Below are positions 1 to 9,415 of a stretch of 64,000 bases of DNA, one piece after another. The stretch comes from DTU072 sp050309775 (GTDB lineage Bacteria; Bacillota; Clostridia; Christensenellales; DTU072): the NCBI GenBank assembly GCA_050309775.1, contig JBNRMV010000005.1, positions 62,001 to 126,000 on the forward strand, read 5' to 3'. The stretch's first letter is position 1, and each line of letters starts with the position of its first letter. The position numbers and the translations under genes were made by a program. A model generated the notes under the pieces. The model did no database searches and was not told the DNA's origin. It was given only the letters and a program-made list of their open reading frames with translations.

Positions 1-140
1 AGAATCAGCGGAGCGCTCTCTGCTTTGGCAGCGGCTACTACGCCTTGGATAATCTCCATGTTATTGACATTGAATGCGCCTATTGCATAATTGCCTTCAT
101 AGGCGTCCTTAAACATTTTTGTACTTGTGACTAGTGGCAT
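1..140 (-). CDS. fba: Class II fructose-bisphosphate aldolase, N-terminal part
   Basis: Only the first 46 residues are in the window; the gene runs off the left edge. The N-terminus (MPLVTSTKMF, then AYEGNYAIGAFNVNNME) is the standard start of zinc-dependent class II aldolases, which cleave fructose-1,6-bisphosphate to DHAP and glyceraldehyde-3-phosphate in glycolysis. The start ATG is preceded by GGAGGA at good spacing and by a recognisable promoter (173-201). It lies directly downstream of rho; fbaA and rho are also near neighbours in Bacillus subtilis. The identification is secure although the active site is outside the window. Confidence 0.93.
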   Translation of the reverse strand, partial: MPLVTSTKMFKDAYEGNYAIGAFNVNNMEIIQGVVAAAKAESAPLI

Positions 141-172
141 TTTGTCCTCCAGCATTATTTTTTTATAATGAT

Positions 173-201
173 ATTATACTACTTGATTACCTTTTGGTCT
201 A
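173..201 (-). promoter_or_regulatory. Promoter of fba
   Basis: On the minus strand, TAGACC (-35) and TATAAT (-10) are 17 bases apart, upstream of the aldolase start. It separates fba from rho, so fba need not depend on read-through. Confidence 0.6.
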
Positions 202-258
202 GCTTTTTTACATAATACGGCAATCTTTTATGTGTGACTCAATCAAATTCTATAAGAA

Positions 259-1875
259 TTAGCGAATGTTGTAGCCTTTCTTTTGAAGCGCCATGAGTTG
301 CATATTCAGCTGCTCAATAAATTCTCTGTTGTTGGCGGTTTTGACCAGCATATTGATAAGAATTTCTGTGGTGTCGGCGTTTTCTCCGTTGGAAAGCATC
401 TTTCTCATGCCCCAAATGCCCTCAAGTTCCTTTTGGTCAAGCAACAGCTCTTCTCTTCTGGTGCCGCTTCTGTTGAGGTCGATTGCCGGGAAAATGCGCT
501 TTTCGCTGAGTTTGCGGTCAAGGTGAATTTCCATGTTGCCGGTGCCTTTGAATTCCTCATATATGACATCGTCCATTCTGCTGCCGGTATCAACAAGCGC
601 CGTGGCTATTATCGTCAGGCTGCCGCCGTCTTCTATATTCCTCGCAGCGCCGAAGAAACGCTTGGGGTTGTGGAGCGCGCCCGGGTCGATACCGCCCGAC
701 AGCGTTCTGCCCGTCGGCGCAATGACCAGGTTGTACGCTCTTGCAAGCCTGGTGAGGCTGTCCATAAGTATGACGACATCTTCGCCCATCTCTACAAGCC
801 TTTTTGCTCTCTCCAATACAAGTTCCGACGCCTTGGTATGATGCTCGGGAGTCTCGTCAAAGGTGGAATATATGACTTCGCCGTGTATGGAGCGCTGCAT
901 ATCCGTAACCTCTTCGGGTCTTTCGTCAATGAGCAACACAAGCAAATGTACATTGGGATAATTGCGGCTGATGCTATGCGCAATCTTTTTTAGCAATGTT
1001 GTTTTGCCTGCCTTGGGCGGTGAAACTATCATTGCTCTTTGTCCTTTGCCTATGGGCGCAACCAAATCTATTGCGCGAATGGCAAAATCGTTCTTTATGT
1101 TGGGTATTTCAAGCCTGAATCTGTGGTCTGGATATATTGGGGTCAGTGTGTCAAAATTCTTTCTGTTATAAATGCTCTCAAGCGGTTTGCCGTTTACGGA
1201 CAGAATATTAAACACCCCGGCCGGACGGTTTTCCGTCTGTTTGCGCGCCTCTGCTTTCACATAGTCGCCCTTTCTTAGTCCCCATTTTTTTATGCGCTGC
1301 GCGGCAAGATAAGCGTCGCCTTCGCCCGGCTCACAATTCTTTGCGCGGAGAAAACCATATCCGTCGGGCATAATCTCAAGCACGCCTTCTTTCTGCAATA
1401 CAGGCAAATCCTCTTCACTAGGTTGCGGCTGCGCCGGTTCCTTTTTGAACCATGGACGGTTGTCTTTTGGTTGCTCGTTGCGTTGGCGCTCACGGGGCAC
1501 AAACTCCTTCGGCGGCTCTTTGACAACAGCGGGCTTGACGGCTTCGCGCTTTTCTTCCTCTACGGGGAAGGCGTCCTCCGGTCCGGCAAGCACGCCGTCA
1601 AGTATCTTGGCGCCAACATCGTCCGACATAGATGCCTTGGGCGTTTGTAGCGTCATTATCGTCTTTGGCGGACGGCCGCGCCCTCTTTTTGTTGTGGGTT
1701 TTTGTTCAGCGGGACTTCCTTGTTTGACCTCTTCAATTCTTTCCATGATGCAGTCTATTAAATCTCCTTTGCTTTTTGAAGTTGGTGACTTGACACCTAT
1801 TTCCCTGCCGATATGGCGCAATTCAAAAATATTCATAGCGTCATACTGCTCTTTTGTAAAACCAGAATAAATCAT
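259..1875 (-). CDS. rho: Transcription termination factor Rho
   Basis: Hexameric RNA helicase that terminates transcription at C-rich unstructured RNA. The 538 residues contain a Rho N-terminal helical domain (about 5-50), a basic, proline-rich linker with an AT-hook-like RGRGRPPK (64-71), a cold-shock-type RNA-binding fold (about 163-235, with DGYGFLR) and a RecA-type ATPase core with P-loop SPPKAGKT (about 286-292). E. coli Rho is about 420 residues; the extra ~120 residues lie in the disordered basic linker. Such insertions occur in Rho of several Gram-positive lineages and may add RNA affinity. The start is preceded by AGGAGG. Confidence 0.96.
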   Translation of the reverse strand: MIYSGFTKEQYDAMNIFELRHIGREIGVKSPTSKSKGDLIDCIMERIEEVKQGSPAEQKPTTKRGRGRPPKTIMTLQTPKASMSDDVGAKILDGVLAGPEDAFPVEEEKREAVKPAVVKEPPKEFVPRERQRNEQPKDNRPWFKKEPAQPQPSEEDLPVLQKEGVLEIMPDGYGFLRAKNCEPGEGDAYLAAQRIKKWGLRKGDYVKAEARKQTENRPAGVFNILSVNGKPLESIYNRKNFDTLTPIYPDHRFRLEIPNIKNDFAIRAIDLVAPIGKGQRAMIVSPPKAGKTTLLKKIAHSISRNYPNVHLLVLLIDERPEEVTDMQRSIHGEVIYSTFDETPEHHTKASELVLERAKRLVEMGEDVVILMDSLTRLARAYNLVIAPTGRTLSGGIDPGALHNPKRFFGAARNIEDGGSLTIIATALVDTGSRMDDVIYEEFKGTGNMEIHLDRKLSEKRIFPAIDLNRSGTRREELLLDQKELEGIWGMRKMLSNGENADTTEILINMLVKTANNREFIEQLNMQLMALQKKGYNIR

Positions 1876-1996
1876 TTATTCCTCCTGAAAATCTATTTAT
1901 TATCGCTTTGTTGTTTGATAGCTTAATTAAAATAATTCCTGACTTCTATACAATAATTTATATTATTATTACAATAATTATACGCTCAATAAATTA

Positions 1997-2022
1997 TTTC
2001 ATACATCAAAAGATGTATGAAA
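1997..2022 (-). terminator. Hairpin downstream of the MBL-fold hydrolase gene
   Basis: Perfect 11-base inverted repeat (TTTCATACATC / GATGTATGAAA) around an AAAA loop, eight bases past the hydrolase stop. On the minus strand it is followed by an AT-rich tract rather than a clean T-run, so it is a weak terminator or an mRNA-stabilising hairpin. Confidence 0.5.
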
Positions 2023-2029
2023 GCTTTTC

Positions 2030-2677
2030 TTATGTGTGTTTGAGTACTATTATTCGTGTTCTTTCTCCGTCAAAATCCGTTCTGTTAAATTCAATATAGT
2101 TATCTTTAATGTATTCGACATCGTCTTCATCAAATAAATCTACAAAATCGTCTGCTGAAGCGATGTCAATTTGTGTGTCTTTGTTGGCATAGTGCATGGG
2201 TATGACTATGTCGGGCATAAGGAAGTCCACATATTCCTTGGCTTGTTCGGCATTCAGGGTGTATTTTCCGCCGACAGGAATGAACAAAACATTTATGGGA
2301 GTAATCAGTTCTGCAAGCATCGGAGAAAGCTCCTCGCCGATATCGCCCAAGTGGCAAATGTCTACTCCGTCAATGCGAAACTTAAAAACCAAGTTTTTGC
2401 CCCTTATTGCGCCCTTTTTTGCATCGTGATAGCTCATTATGCTATAAATATGCACGCCTTTTATTTCAAATGCGCCGGTGCGGTCAAGCACAACAGGGTT
2501 GCCGCCCACAAGTTCTACGGCATTGTGGTCGTCATGGCGATGACTAACCGTCACAGCGTCGGCCTCTACCTGCGGCATTTGCTCGCCTATATAGGGGTGA
2601 TATGGGTCGGTAACCACGCTTGTGCCGGTGCTTTCTGTCAGCTTGAAACTGGAGTGCCCAAGCCATTCGATTTTCAT
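2030..2677 (-). CDS. Metallo-beta-lactamase-fold metal-dependent hydrolase
   Basis: 215-residue protein of the small UPF0173/UlaG-like branch of the MBL superfamily. The metal motif HxHxDH is intact (SHRHDDH; His46, His48, Asp50, His51), and later metal ligands are plausible in CHLGDIG and PMHYANKD. The N-terminus MKIEWLGHSSF is typical of this branch, which has no beta-lactamase activity; the substrate is unknown. Its ATG overlaps the stop of the upstream PRPP synthetase-like gene in an ATGA, so the two are translationally coupled. Family assignment is firm, function is not. Confidence 0.85.
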   Translation of the reverse strand: MKIEWLGHSSFKLTESTGTSVVTDPYHPYIGEQMPQVEADAVTVSHRHDDHNAVELVGGNPVVLDRTGAFEIKGVHIYSIMSYHDAKKGAIRGKNLVFKFRIDGVDICHLGDIGEELSPMLAELITPINVLFIPVGGKYTLNAEQAKEYVDFLMPDIVIPMHYANKDTQIDIASADDFVDLFDEDDVEYIKDNYIEFNRTDFDGERTRIIVLKHT

Positions 2678-3843
2678 TCAGCCTCCTTCTTCATGCGTTT
2701 TAGTAGTTCTTCAATTCTGTCAGATGAACCAAGCAGATTTGATAAAGACTTGTTTTGGTTGCAGGCGGATATGATATACGCAATATACTTTGAAATGTCG
2801 GCTTCAACATACCAGTCCAAACTTTTGATTTCTTCTTTGCAATAAGTCAGGTTTGTGCTTATTACGGCGGTGAAATAGCCCTCGTCATAAGCTTTTTGGA
2901 ACTTCTCTGCGCCCTCAGTAAATAAAGCATAAGTTGAGGCAAGGAAAATTCTGTTGGCGCCCTCTTTCTTCAAATCATAACACAGTCTAAGCATAGAATC
3001 GCCCGTTGCTATGATGTCATCAGCTACAAATACATCTTTGCCTTTTACGCTGGTTCCGATATATTCGTGCGATATTATGGGATTTCGTCCGTTTATGATT
3101 GTAGAATAATCCCTTCTCTTGTAGAACATACCCAAGTCCAAACCAAGCACAGAGGCATAGAATATGTTTCTGTTCATGGCGCCTTCGTCGGGTGACACAA
3201 TAATGAAGCTGTCTTTGTCAAATTTCAGGTCCGGAAAACGGGCAACAAGCGCTTTCATTATTTGGTAAGTCGGCAGGAAGTTGTCAAAGCCCATGAGCGG
3301 CACAGCGTTCTGCACTCTGGGGTCATGCGCGTCAAAAGTGATTATGTCTTTTACGCCCATGGCATAGAGTTCTTGCAACATCTGCGCACAGTCAAGCGAT
3401 TCTCTCGAGTTGCGACGGTGTTGTCTGCCGCCATACAGCATCGGCATGATGACGGTAATCCGCTCAGGTTTGCCGCCGGCTGCTGAAATCAGCCTCTTCA
3501 GGTCGGCAAAGTGGTCGTCCGGCGACATTCTGTTCTCTTGACCCAACATATTGTATTTGCAGTGATAGTTGCCGACATCTACTAATATATATAGGTCATA
3601 GCCTCTTACGGTGTCATTTATGATACCTTTGCCGTCGCCGGTGGTAAACCTCGGACAGGCTGAAGGTATTATGAAAGTGCTTTTTTTGAATCTGCTGTTT
3701 TGTTTTCCTATGTCTCTATTGTACCATTGTGTTAGGTAATAATCAATAAGGTTTCCTAAATCTGTTGCTCCTTCAAGGACCAGCAATCCTAAAGGAGCCA
3801 CGGGACTTGCATCGTCGAACACGGTATTAAAAAAAGTGGGCAT
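2674..3843 (-). CDS. prs: Divergent ribose-phosphate pyrophosphokinase
   Basis: Makes PRPP from ribose-5-phosphate and ATP for nucleotide, histidine and tryptophan synthesis. At 389 residues it is ~70 longer than standard Prs (310-320), with an N-terminal extension. Family signatures are visible but altered: the ATP-site loop reads GGRQHRR where classical enzymes have YARQDR, FDAHD replaces DLHA, SPDEGA replaces SPDVG, and the PRPP loop is DDIIATGDS instead of DDIIDTAGT. Conservation of RQ, SPD and DDII argues for an active enzyme of a divergent subclass. The RBS is GGAGG. It is coupled to the MBL-fold hydrolase gene. Whether it is the cell's main Prs cannot be told from this window. Confidence 0.82.
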   Translation of the reverse strand: MPTFFNTVFDDASPVAPLGLLVLEGATDLGNLIDYYLTQWYNRDIGKQNSRFKKSTFIIPSACPRFTTGDGKGIINDTVRGYDLYILVDVGNYHCKYNMLGQENRMSPDDHFADLKRLISAAGGKPERITVIMPMLYGGRQHRRNSRESLDCAQMLQELYAMGVKDIITFDAHDPRVQNAVPLMGFDNFLPTYQIMKALVARFPDLKFDKDSFIIVSPDEGAMNRNIFYASVLGLDLGMFYKRRDYSTIINGRNPIISHEYIGTSVKGKDVFVADDIIATGDSMLRLCYDLKKEGANRIFLASTYALFTEGAEKFQKAYDEGYFTAVISTNLTYCKEEIKSLDWYVEADISKYIAYIISACNQNKSLSNLLGSSDRIEELLKRMKKEAE

Positions 3844-3980
3844 TAATTTCCTCCACAGTACCCTTATGCTACTAGTATATCATAGTTAAAATAGTATTTC
3901 AAATAAATATACGCTTGATTATCACATAATAACAAATAAAATTAAGTATTTTTTTGCGTTTTTTGTCCTATCGATTATTT

Positions 3981-5885
3981 TTAGGTCTGAATAAAGGGTA
4001 CCGAACACTCTTCGGCGTCTTCTTCCTGACCTCCGATAAATTGGCTTCTGTACAAGTCGCTGTAAAAACCGCCCTTTGCCATAAGCGTCTCATGGTTGCC
4101 TTGCTCAACGACATTGCCGTGGTTCATAACAAGTATGACAGAGGCGCTTTTTATGGTAGACAGCCTGTGCGCAATAACAAAACTTGTTTTGCCCTTCATC
4201 ATAGCCAGCATTGCACTCTGAATATATTTCTCTGTTCTTGTGTCAACACTGCTGGTGGCTTCGTCAAGTATGATAATTTTGGGATTCTTAAGAATGGCTC
4301 TGGCTATTGTCAGCAACTGTTTTTGTCCTTGAGATATGTTGCCTGCGTCGTCGCTTAGCACGGTATCATAGCCGTGTTCCATGCTTTCAATAAAGTTGTG
4401 CGCATATGCTTGTTTTGCCGCAGAAATAATCTCTTCTCTGGTTGCTTTCGGGTTGCCGTAGGCTATATTGTCGGCAACGGTGCCTTCAAACAACCAAGTA
4501 TCCTGAAGCACCATTCCATACAGACTTCTCAAATCGTCTCTGTTATAATCTCGTATGTCCTTGCCGTCAATGGTTATGCTGCCGCCGCTGACTTCATAAA
4601 ACCGCATAAGCAGATTTACCAGCGTTGTCTTGCCCGCTCCCGTAGGTCCTACGATAGCTATGGATTCACCTGAGTTGACATGCAGGCTCAAGTCTGTAAT
4701 AAGCGGACAGTCTTTGTTGTATGCAAATTTGACATTTTTGAATTCAACTTCGCCGATAACGCCCGAAACATCTGTCTTTTCTTTGTCGGGTTCCATCTCC
4801 TCGATTTCAAACATCTTAAACACTCTTTCGGCAGCCGCAACGGCTGTTTGAATGGTGTTGGCTATGTTGCTGACATTTTCTATCGGCTGCGAGAACTGCC
4901 TTGTGTATTGTATAAATGCCTGTATGTCTCCGATGCTGACAACGCCTCTGCCGGCTCTGAATGCTCCGAATACGCATATTGCCACATAAACCAGGTTATT
5001 GATAAACTTCAGCGAAGGAAGAATGACGCCGGCAAGGAACTGCGCACGTTTTGTGGCATGCTCCAGTTCGTCATTGATTTTTTCATAGTCTTTTATGCTC
5101 TCTTCCTCATGTGAATACAGCTTTATAACTCTATGCCCGGTGTACACTTCTTCTATATGCCCGTTCAGCTGCCCGATATAATACTGCATGTTGGCAAACT
5201 CTTTTTGGCTTTTCTTTATGATAGCCTTTGAAACAAGTCCAAGTATGGGCAAACTTGCAAGTGAAATAAGCGCCAGCACATAGTCCAGTCTTATCATCAT
5301 AACAAACACGCCGATAACCGTCATTGTTGCGGATATAATTTGTATAAAGCTCTCTTGGATAGTAACCGAAACCATCTCAATGTCGTTTGTGACACGGGAA
5401 ATTATGTCGCCTGTGGAAGTCTGGTCATAATACGAAAGCGGCACTTTGTCAAGTTTTTCTTTCAGGTCATTTCTCAGCCTACGCACAACCTTTTGGCTTG
5501 TCGTTGCGCCTATCATATTGCTGGCAAACTGGAATGTGGCGTTCATTACATATAAGGATACGCATGTCCAAGCTATCTGAGAAACATATCCCAAGTCCAC
5601 ATCCTTGAAAAACTGTATGCTCTCCACAAGGTGGTTGGTGATTTTTTTCATGATGTCAGGCGCCCAAACGGCAAACCATGCGCCGGCAGCAGCAATAAGT
5701 ATCATTGCGATAAGCTGCGGATATTGCGGCTTGAAATACTTTATCAACCGCTTAAGCGTGCCTTTGAAGTCCTCTGCCTTGCGGACTTTTTCGGCAATCT
5801 GCGGTCCGCCTACGCCTAAAGCGCCGCCAATGTCAATACCTTTGCGCGGGGCGGTTTCGTTGGTTTTTATGTTGTCTGTGTTCAT
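3981..5885 (-). CDS. ABC exporter half-transporter, canonical Walker site
   Basis: 634-residue fusion of a six-helix type IV exporter domain (about 45-350) and an ATPase domain. Walker A is GPTGAGKT (413-420), Walker B ends in LDE with catalytic Glu542, and the H-loop His573 is present. The signature is degenerate, ISQGQ (517-521) instead of LSGGQ. Its ATG overlaps the stop of the 935-residue partner (ATGA), so the two very likely form a heterodimer like TM287/288 or BmrCD. Such pumps export drugs, lipids or peptides; the substrate here is unknown. The first ~40 residues are a cytoplasmic Gly-rich leader. Confidence 0.9.
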   Translation of the reverse strand: MNTDNIKTNETAPRKGIDIGGALGVGGPQIAEKVRKAEDFKGTLKRLIKYFKPQYPQLIAMILIAAAGAWFAVWAPDIMKKITNHLVESIQFFKDVDLGYVSQIAWTCVSLYVMNATFQFASNMIGATTSQKVVRRLRNDLKEKLDKVPLSYYDQTSTGDIISRVTNDIEMVSVTIQESFIQIISATMTVIGVFVMMIRLDYVLALISLASLPILGLVSKAIIKKSQKEFANMQYYIGQLNGHIEEVYTGHRVIKLYSHEEESIKDYEKINDELEHATKRAQFLAGVILPSLKFINNLVYVAICVFGAFRAGRGVVSIGDIQAFIQYTRQFSQPIENVSNIANTIQTAVAAAERVFKMFEIEEMEPDKEKTDVSGVIGEVEFKNVKFAYNKDCPLITDLSLHVNSGESIAIVGPTGAGKTTLVNLLMRFYEVSGGSITIDGKDIRDYNRDDLRSLYGMVLQDTWLFEGTVADNIAYGNPKATREEIISAAKQAYAHNFIESMEHGYDTVLSDDAGNISQGQKQLLTIARAILKNPKIIILDEATSSVDTRTEKYIQSAMLAMMKGKTSFVIAHRLSTIKSASVILVMNHGNVVEQGNHETLMAKGGFYSDLYRSQFIGGQEEDAEECSVPFIQT

Positions 5886-8689
5886 AAACCGATTTCCTCC
5901 TCGCTAAATTGTGACAACGCTATATCTTTGTACAGCTGGCAGCTGCGCAGCAAATCTTCGTGCTTGCCCTCTCCGACCATTCTGCCGTCGTCCAAAACAA
6001 TGATGTTGTCTGCGTCCATAATCGTGCCTATTCTTTGCGCAACAATAATCATAGTCGCATCTCTGGTTACGGGTTTCAGCGCGGCGCGCAAATTGGCGTC
6101 AGTCTTGAAGTCCAATGCGCTGAATGAGTCGTCAAATATGTATATTTCAGGATTTCTCACAATGGCCCTTGCAATGCTCAAACGCTGTTTTTGTCCGCCT
6201 GAGAAGTTGCGTCCGCCTTGCTCAACCCATGAGTCCAAACCGTTTTCTTTTTCTTTGACAAAGCCGTCGCTTTGCGCTATCTTCAGAGCTTGCCAAATCT
6301 CCTCATCGGTAGCGTCCTTCTTTCCGTAGCGTAGATTGTCCCTTATAGTGCCGGAGAACAGCACAGATTTTTGCGGAACAAAACCTATCTTTGCGCGCAA
6401 TGCCTCTTGCGGCATATCTTTTATGGATTGACCGTTGACAAGGATTTCTCCGTCGGTAATATCATAAAATCTCGGAATAAGGTTTATGACGCTTGATTTG
6501 CCGCTGCCGGTGCCGCCGACAATGGCTGTCACCTTGCCCTTTTCGCAGACAAACGAAATATTTTCCAGCGTATTCTTTTCTGCATCTTCAGAGAATTTGA
6601 AGTTGACATTTTTGAACTCTACCTTGCCCTGTCCGACGCCTCTGTCGGCCGCGTCCGGGCTGTCTACAATGGCAACTTGCGTGTCCAAAACCTTGTTTAT
6701 TCTCCACGCCGATGCGCTGGCTCTGGGATAGACAACGACAACCGTCGCCAACATTATTAAAGCAAACATTATTTGAGTGGTATATTGAATAACCGCCATC
6801 ATGCTGCCCACATCGTCTATGGTGTCGTTTGCTATGCCTTTTGCCGCAACCCATACTATCAGAATCATGGTGCAGTTCATAACAACAGCTATGAGCGGCG
6901 CCAGTACAGCGGTATATCTGTTTACGGTAATTGACAGCTTTGTGGTGGCTTCGTTCATCTTTGCAAAGCGCACTCGCTCTCTTTCTTGCTGATTGAAAGC
7001 CCGCACTACTCTTATGCCGGTAATCGATTCACGAATAATCTGCGTCAACTGGTCAACTTTTTGTTGAATAAGTTTTATGATTGGATATACTATCTTAACC
7101 GCAACTCCTACGGCAAGGAAAAGTATCGGCAAGCAATAGAAAAGCACAGTCGTCATTTCTGCATTCTTGCGCATCGACAAAATTACGCCGCCCACTATCG
7201 TGACGGGCGCCGCAAGCGCCGTACGCAAAATCAGTAAAAATACATTCTGTATCTGGCTGATATCGTTTGTCGAACGGGTAATCAGACTTGGCGTGGAGAA
7301 TGTGTCAAACTCCACCAATGAAAAGCCCTCTACCTTATTGAAAACCTGACTTCTTATTGTTTTTGAAAAATTTGCCGCAATCTTTGCGCTAAGTTTCATG
7401 GCTGTTATGGCGCAAATGGACGCAAAGACCGTCAACAGCAGCATAATGCCGCCTTTGGTCAATATGAATTTGTAGTCGGCTCTTTGTATCGTCTCGCCGT
7501 CGGGTATCAAAATGTCCTCAGCGGTTTTTTCGGCTTTCAGCCTTTTCAGCGAAGGCGCTCCGCCTCTTGGGGACAGCTTGAGATTATCCAGTATTTTTTG
7601 TATCCATGTTTGAGGCTCTACGACAGTAGCCAGTTTCGCCGCTTCGTCTTTTGTGGTGCCCAACTTGTTGTTTATCCACTTGTCGCCGACATATTTGTTT
7701 GCCGTACCCAACACCTCGTTGCAGATAATTATTTCAAAATCGGGGAAAGGTTTGGGGCGCAAAGTTTCGTCATCAATTTGGTAATATACTTTTGACTGGT
7801 CGACAGGTATGCCGTTTGCGTCGACGGCTATTCTTTTGTATTGACCGTCACTGTCTATTATGGCATTGCCGTTTTCGTCAGTTTCGACGGGTATGGGCAG
7901 CAAGTTGCCATAAACTGTATGTTTCATTGAATAAACGCAAGAAACCAACAGTTTTCGCGCATTGTCGTTGTCTCTCCAAACATTGTCGTCTTCGTCTTCG
8001 TCCTTGTCGCTCTTGAACATATCAAGGAAGGTGTCCACTGTGACGGCTTTTTTGCTGGAATTATAAATTGAAGTAAAGTTTATGAGCAGGTTTATGGACT
8101 GTTGAATTTTTGGTTTAAGTTCGTCCGGGTAATTTTCGTAATTGTAAATATAATCGTCAGTCGGGTCGTCCGGCGTCCAAGTGGCGCGGGCGGCTATGTA
8201 TTGGGGTGAGTCCGTACTCTCGTTCGGAAAATGGCTGCTCCTATTAGCAAAAAGGTCTGTCTTGCCCTCATTGACTTTGTATAGCTGATAAGGGCGCAGC
8301 GAATCCATAAAAGGAATAAGCACTTCGTTGAAAAGCTCCCTAGAGTCTTTTACGGGCTTATCCACAAAATTGAAATCTATTTCGTTCTGGTAAAGGTCGT
8401 TCCAAATCTTCTTCAAATCGACGGTGCTGAAACCGTCTCTCATTTCAAAAACGGGTATTGTGTCCTCGTCAAAGCCGTCCACATCGCCTTTTACATCGAT
8501 TTTGCCGAAGGGATTTTTCATGACTTCGTGCGTGTACATCGGCTCATAATCAAGATATATTCCATCATTGATTATGTCGGACATCATTTCCGGTAAAAAC
8601 AGCTCGGCCATTGCTTGAGAGGCAACGAGAACAATCACCGCTACAAGTAAAAGTGCCATAGGCTTGAGATTTCGGAAGAGTTTAAGCAT
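5882..8689 (-). CDS. ABC exporter half-transporter with large extracytoplasmic insertion and degenerate ATP site
   Basis: 935 residues, about 350 longer than a usual half-exporter. TM1 (about 11-30) is followed by a hydrophilic, acidic region (about 45-400, with a DEDEDD stretch near 230) before TM2 (about 411-430), so the insertion should lie outside the cell. The ATPase has Walker A GGTGSGKS (725-732) and a canonical FSGGQ signature (829-833). However, Asp854 replaces the catalytic Glu and Gln885 replaces the H-loop His. Its weak Walker site would pair with the partner's degenerate ISQGQ, giving one dead and one active ATP site, the known design of heterodimeric exporters. First gene of the pair, with its own promoter. 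Confidence 0.88.
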   Translation of the reverse strand: MLKLFRNLKPMALLLVAVIVLVASQAMAELFLPEMMSDIINDGIYLDYEPMYTHEVMKNPFGKIDVKGDVDGFDEDTIPVFEMRDGFSTVDLKKIWNDLYQNEIDFNFVDKPVKDSRELFNEVLIPFMDSLRPYQLYKVNEGKTDLFANRSSHFPNESTDSPQYIAARATWTPDDPTDDYIYNYENYPDELKPKIQQSINLLINFTSIYNSSKKAVTVDTFLDMFKSDKDEDEDDNVWRDNDNARKLLVSCVYSMKHTVYGNLLPIPVETDENGNAIIDSDGQYKRIAVDANGIPVDQSKVYYQIDDETLRPKPFPDFEIIICNEVLGTANKYVGDKWINNKLGTTKDEAAKLATVVEPQTWIQKILDNLKLSPRGGAPSLKRLKAEKTAEDILIPDGETIQRADYKFILTKGGIMLLLTVFASICAITAMKLSAKIAANFSKTIRSQVFNKVEGFSLVEFDTFSTPSLITRSTNDISQIQNVFLLILRTALAAPVTIVGGVILSMRKNAEMTTVLFYCLPILFLAVGVAVKIVYPIIKLIQQKVDQLTQIIRESITGIRVVRAFNQQERERVRFAKMNEATTKLSITVNRYTAVLAPLIAVVMNCTMILIVWVAAKGIANDTIDDVGSMMAVIQYTTQIMFALIMLATVVVVYPRASASAWRINKVLDTQVAIVDSPDAADRGVGQGKVEFKNVNFKFSEDAEKNTLENISFVCEKGKVTAIVGGTGSGKSSVINLIPRFYDITDGEILVNGQSIKDMPQEALRAKIGFVPQKSVLFSGTIRDNLRYGKKDATDEEIWQALKIAQSDGFVKEKENGLDSWVEQGGRNFSGGQKQRLSIARAIVRNPEIYIFDDSFSALDFKTDANLRAALKPVTRDATMIIVAQRIGTIMDADNIIVLDDGRMVGEGKHEDLLRSCQLYKDIALSQFSEEEIGL

Positions 8690-8725
8690 TGTTTCTCCGT
8701 TTCAACTGAACTGGCTTACCAAATG

Positions 8726-8754
8726 AGATTAACACTTATATAAAATAAAGTCAA
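8726..8754 (-). promoter_or_regulatory. Promoter of the ABC exporter operon
   Basis: TTGACT, 17 bases, TAATCT on the minus strand, about 37 bases upstream of the 935-residue gene, whose start is preceded by CGGAGAA. Confidence 0.6.
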
Positions 8755-8820
8755 TAGAAAAAGTCGACAAATACTTTACATTTTCATCGTGGTATCCAAT
8801 ATCAATTCTGTCATTCCGCT

Positions 8821-9387
8821 TCATTTTTTCATCAGTATTGCCAGGAATTTGCAGGGTTTGCCGTCGGTGGCAATCATACCATGAGGCAAAGAGGAATCAT
8901 AGTATATGCTGTCTCCGGCATTTAGGGTTTCTGTTTTTCCATTTATGGATACCTTTAAGGAGCCTTCCAGCACATAGTCCATTTCCTGACCTTCGTGCAT
9001 TGATGTTTTTATTGGGGCGTTTTGTTCGGCTTCTGAGTACGGCACGCTGACTAAATACGGCTCTATTTGCCGTCCGTTGAAACGGCTGGCTAGCAACCGA
9101 TAGTCAAAGCCTTTGCGTCTTTCTACGCTCAAGCCTTCGCCGCTTCGGTCAATGGAATATGATTTCAGCCGGCGCGCGTCAACTCCGGTGACTAATTCAC
9201 CAAGGTCCATGCCGAACCTAGTGGCGCATTTGTTCAAAAATGTAAAGCTGAAATCTCTTTCTCCGTTTTCGTGGGCGATATATTCCTGTTCAGTAATGTT
9301 TAGTAGCGCTGCCATATCTTTCGTGGAAATCTCCAATATCTCACGCATACCTTTTATTCTTTGACCTGTCTGTTTTATGATGTCCAT
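8821..9387 (-). CDS. XRE-family HTH and cupin transcriptional regulator
   Basis: 188 residues. An N-terminal helix-turn-helix (about 8-65, IKGMREILEISTKDMAALL..) is followed by a C-terminal cupin_2 barrel (about 115-186, containing HEGQEMDYVLEGSL and LPHGM). This domain pair belongs to the XRE-cupin family, in which a small ligand bound by the cupin controls DNA binding; examples include PuuR-like repressors. The regulated gene may be the transporter just upstream or the regulator itself, since direct repeats overlap its own -10. RBS AGGAGA is well placed. The ligand is unknown. Confidence 0.9.
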   Translation of the reverse strand: MDIIKQTGQRIKGMREILEISTKDMAALLNITEQEYIAHENGERDFSFTFLNKCATRFGMDLGELVTGVDARRLKSYSIDRSGEGLSVERRKGFDYRLLASRFNGRQIEPYLVSVPYSEAEQNAPIKTSMHEGQEMDYVLEGSLKVSINGKTETLNAGDSIYYDSSLPHGMIATDGKPCKFLAILMKK

Positions 9388-9415
9388 TGAATTCTCCTAG
9401 AACAATAAATAAACT

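Noticed and set aside
283..993. 236-residue open frame on the plus strand opposite rho
   Set aside because: Antisense to the conserved ATPase core of Rho, with no independent support.
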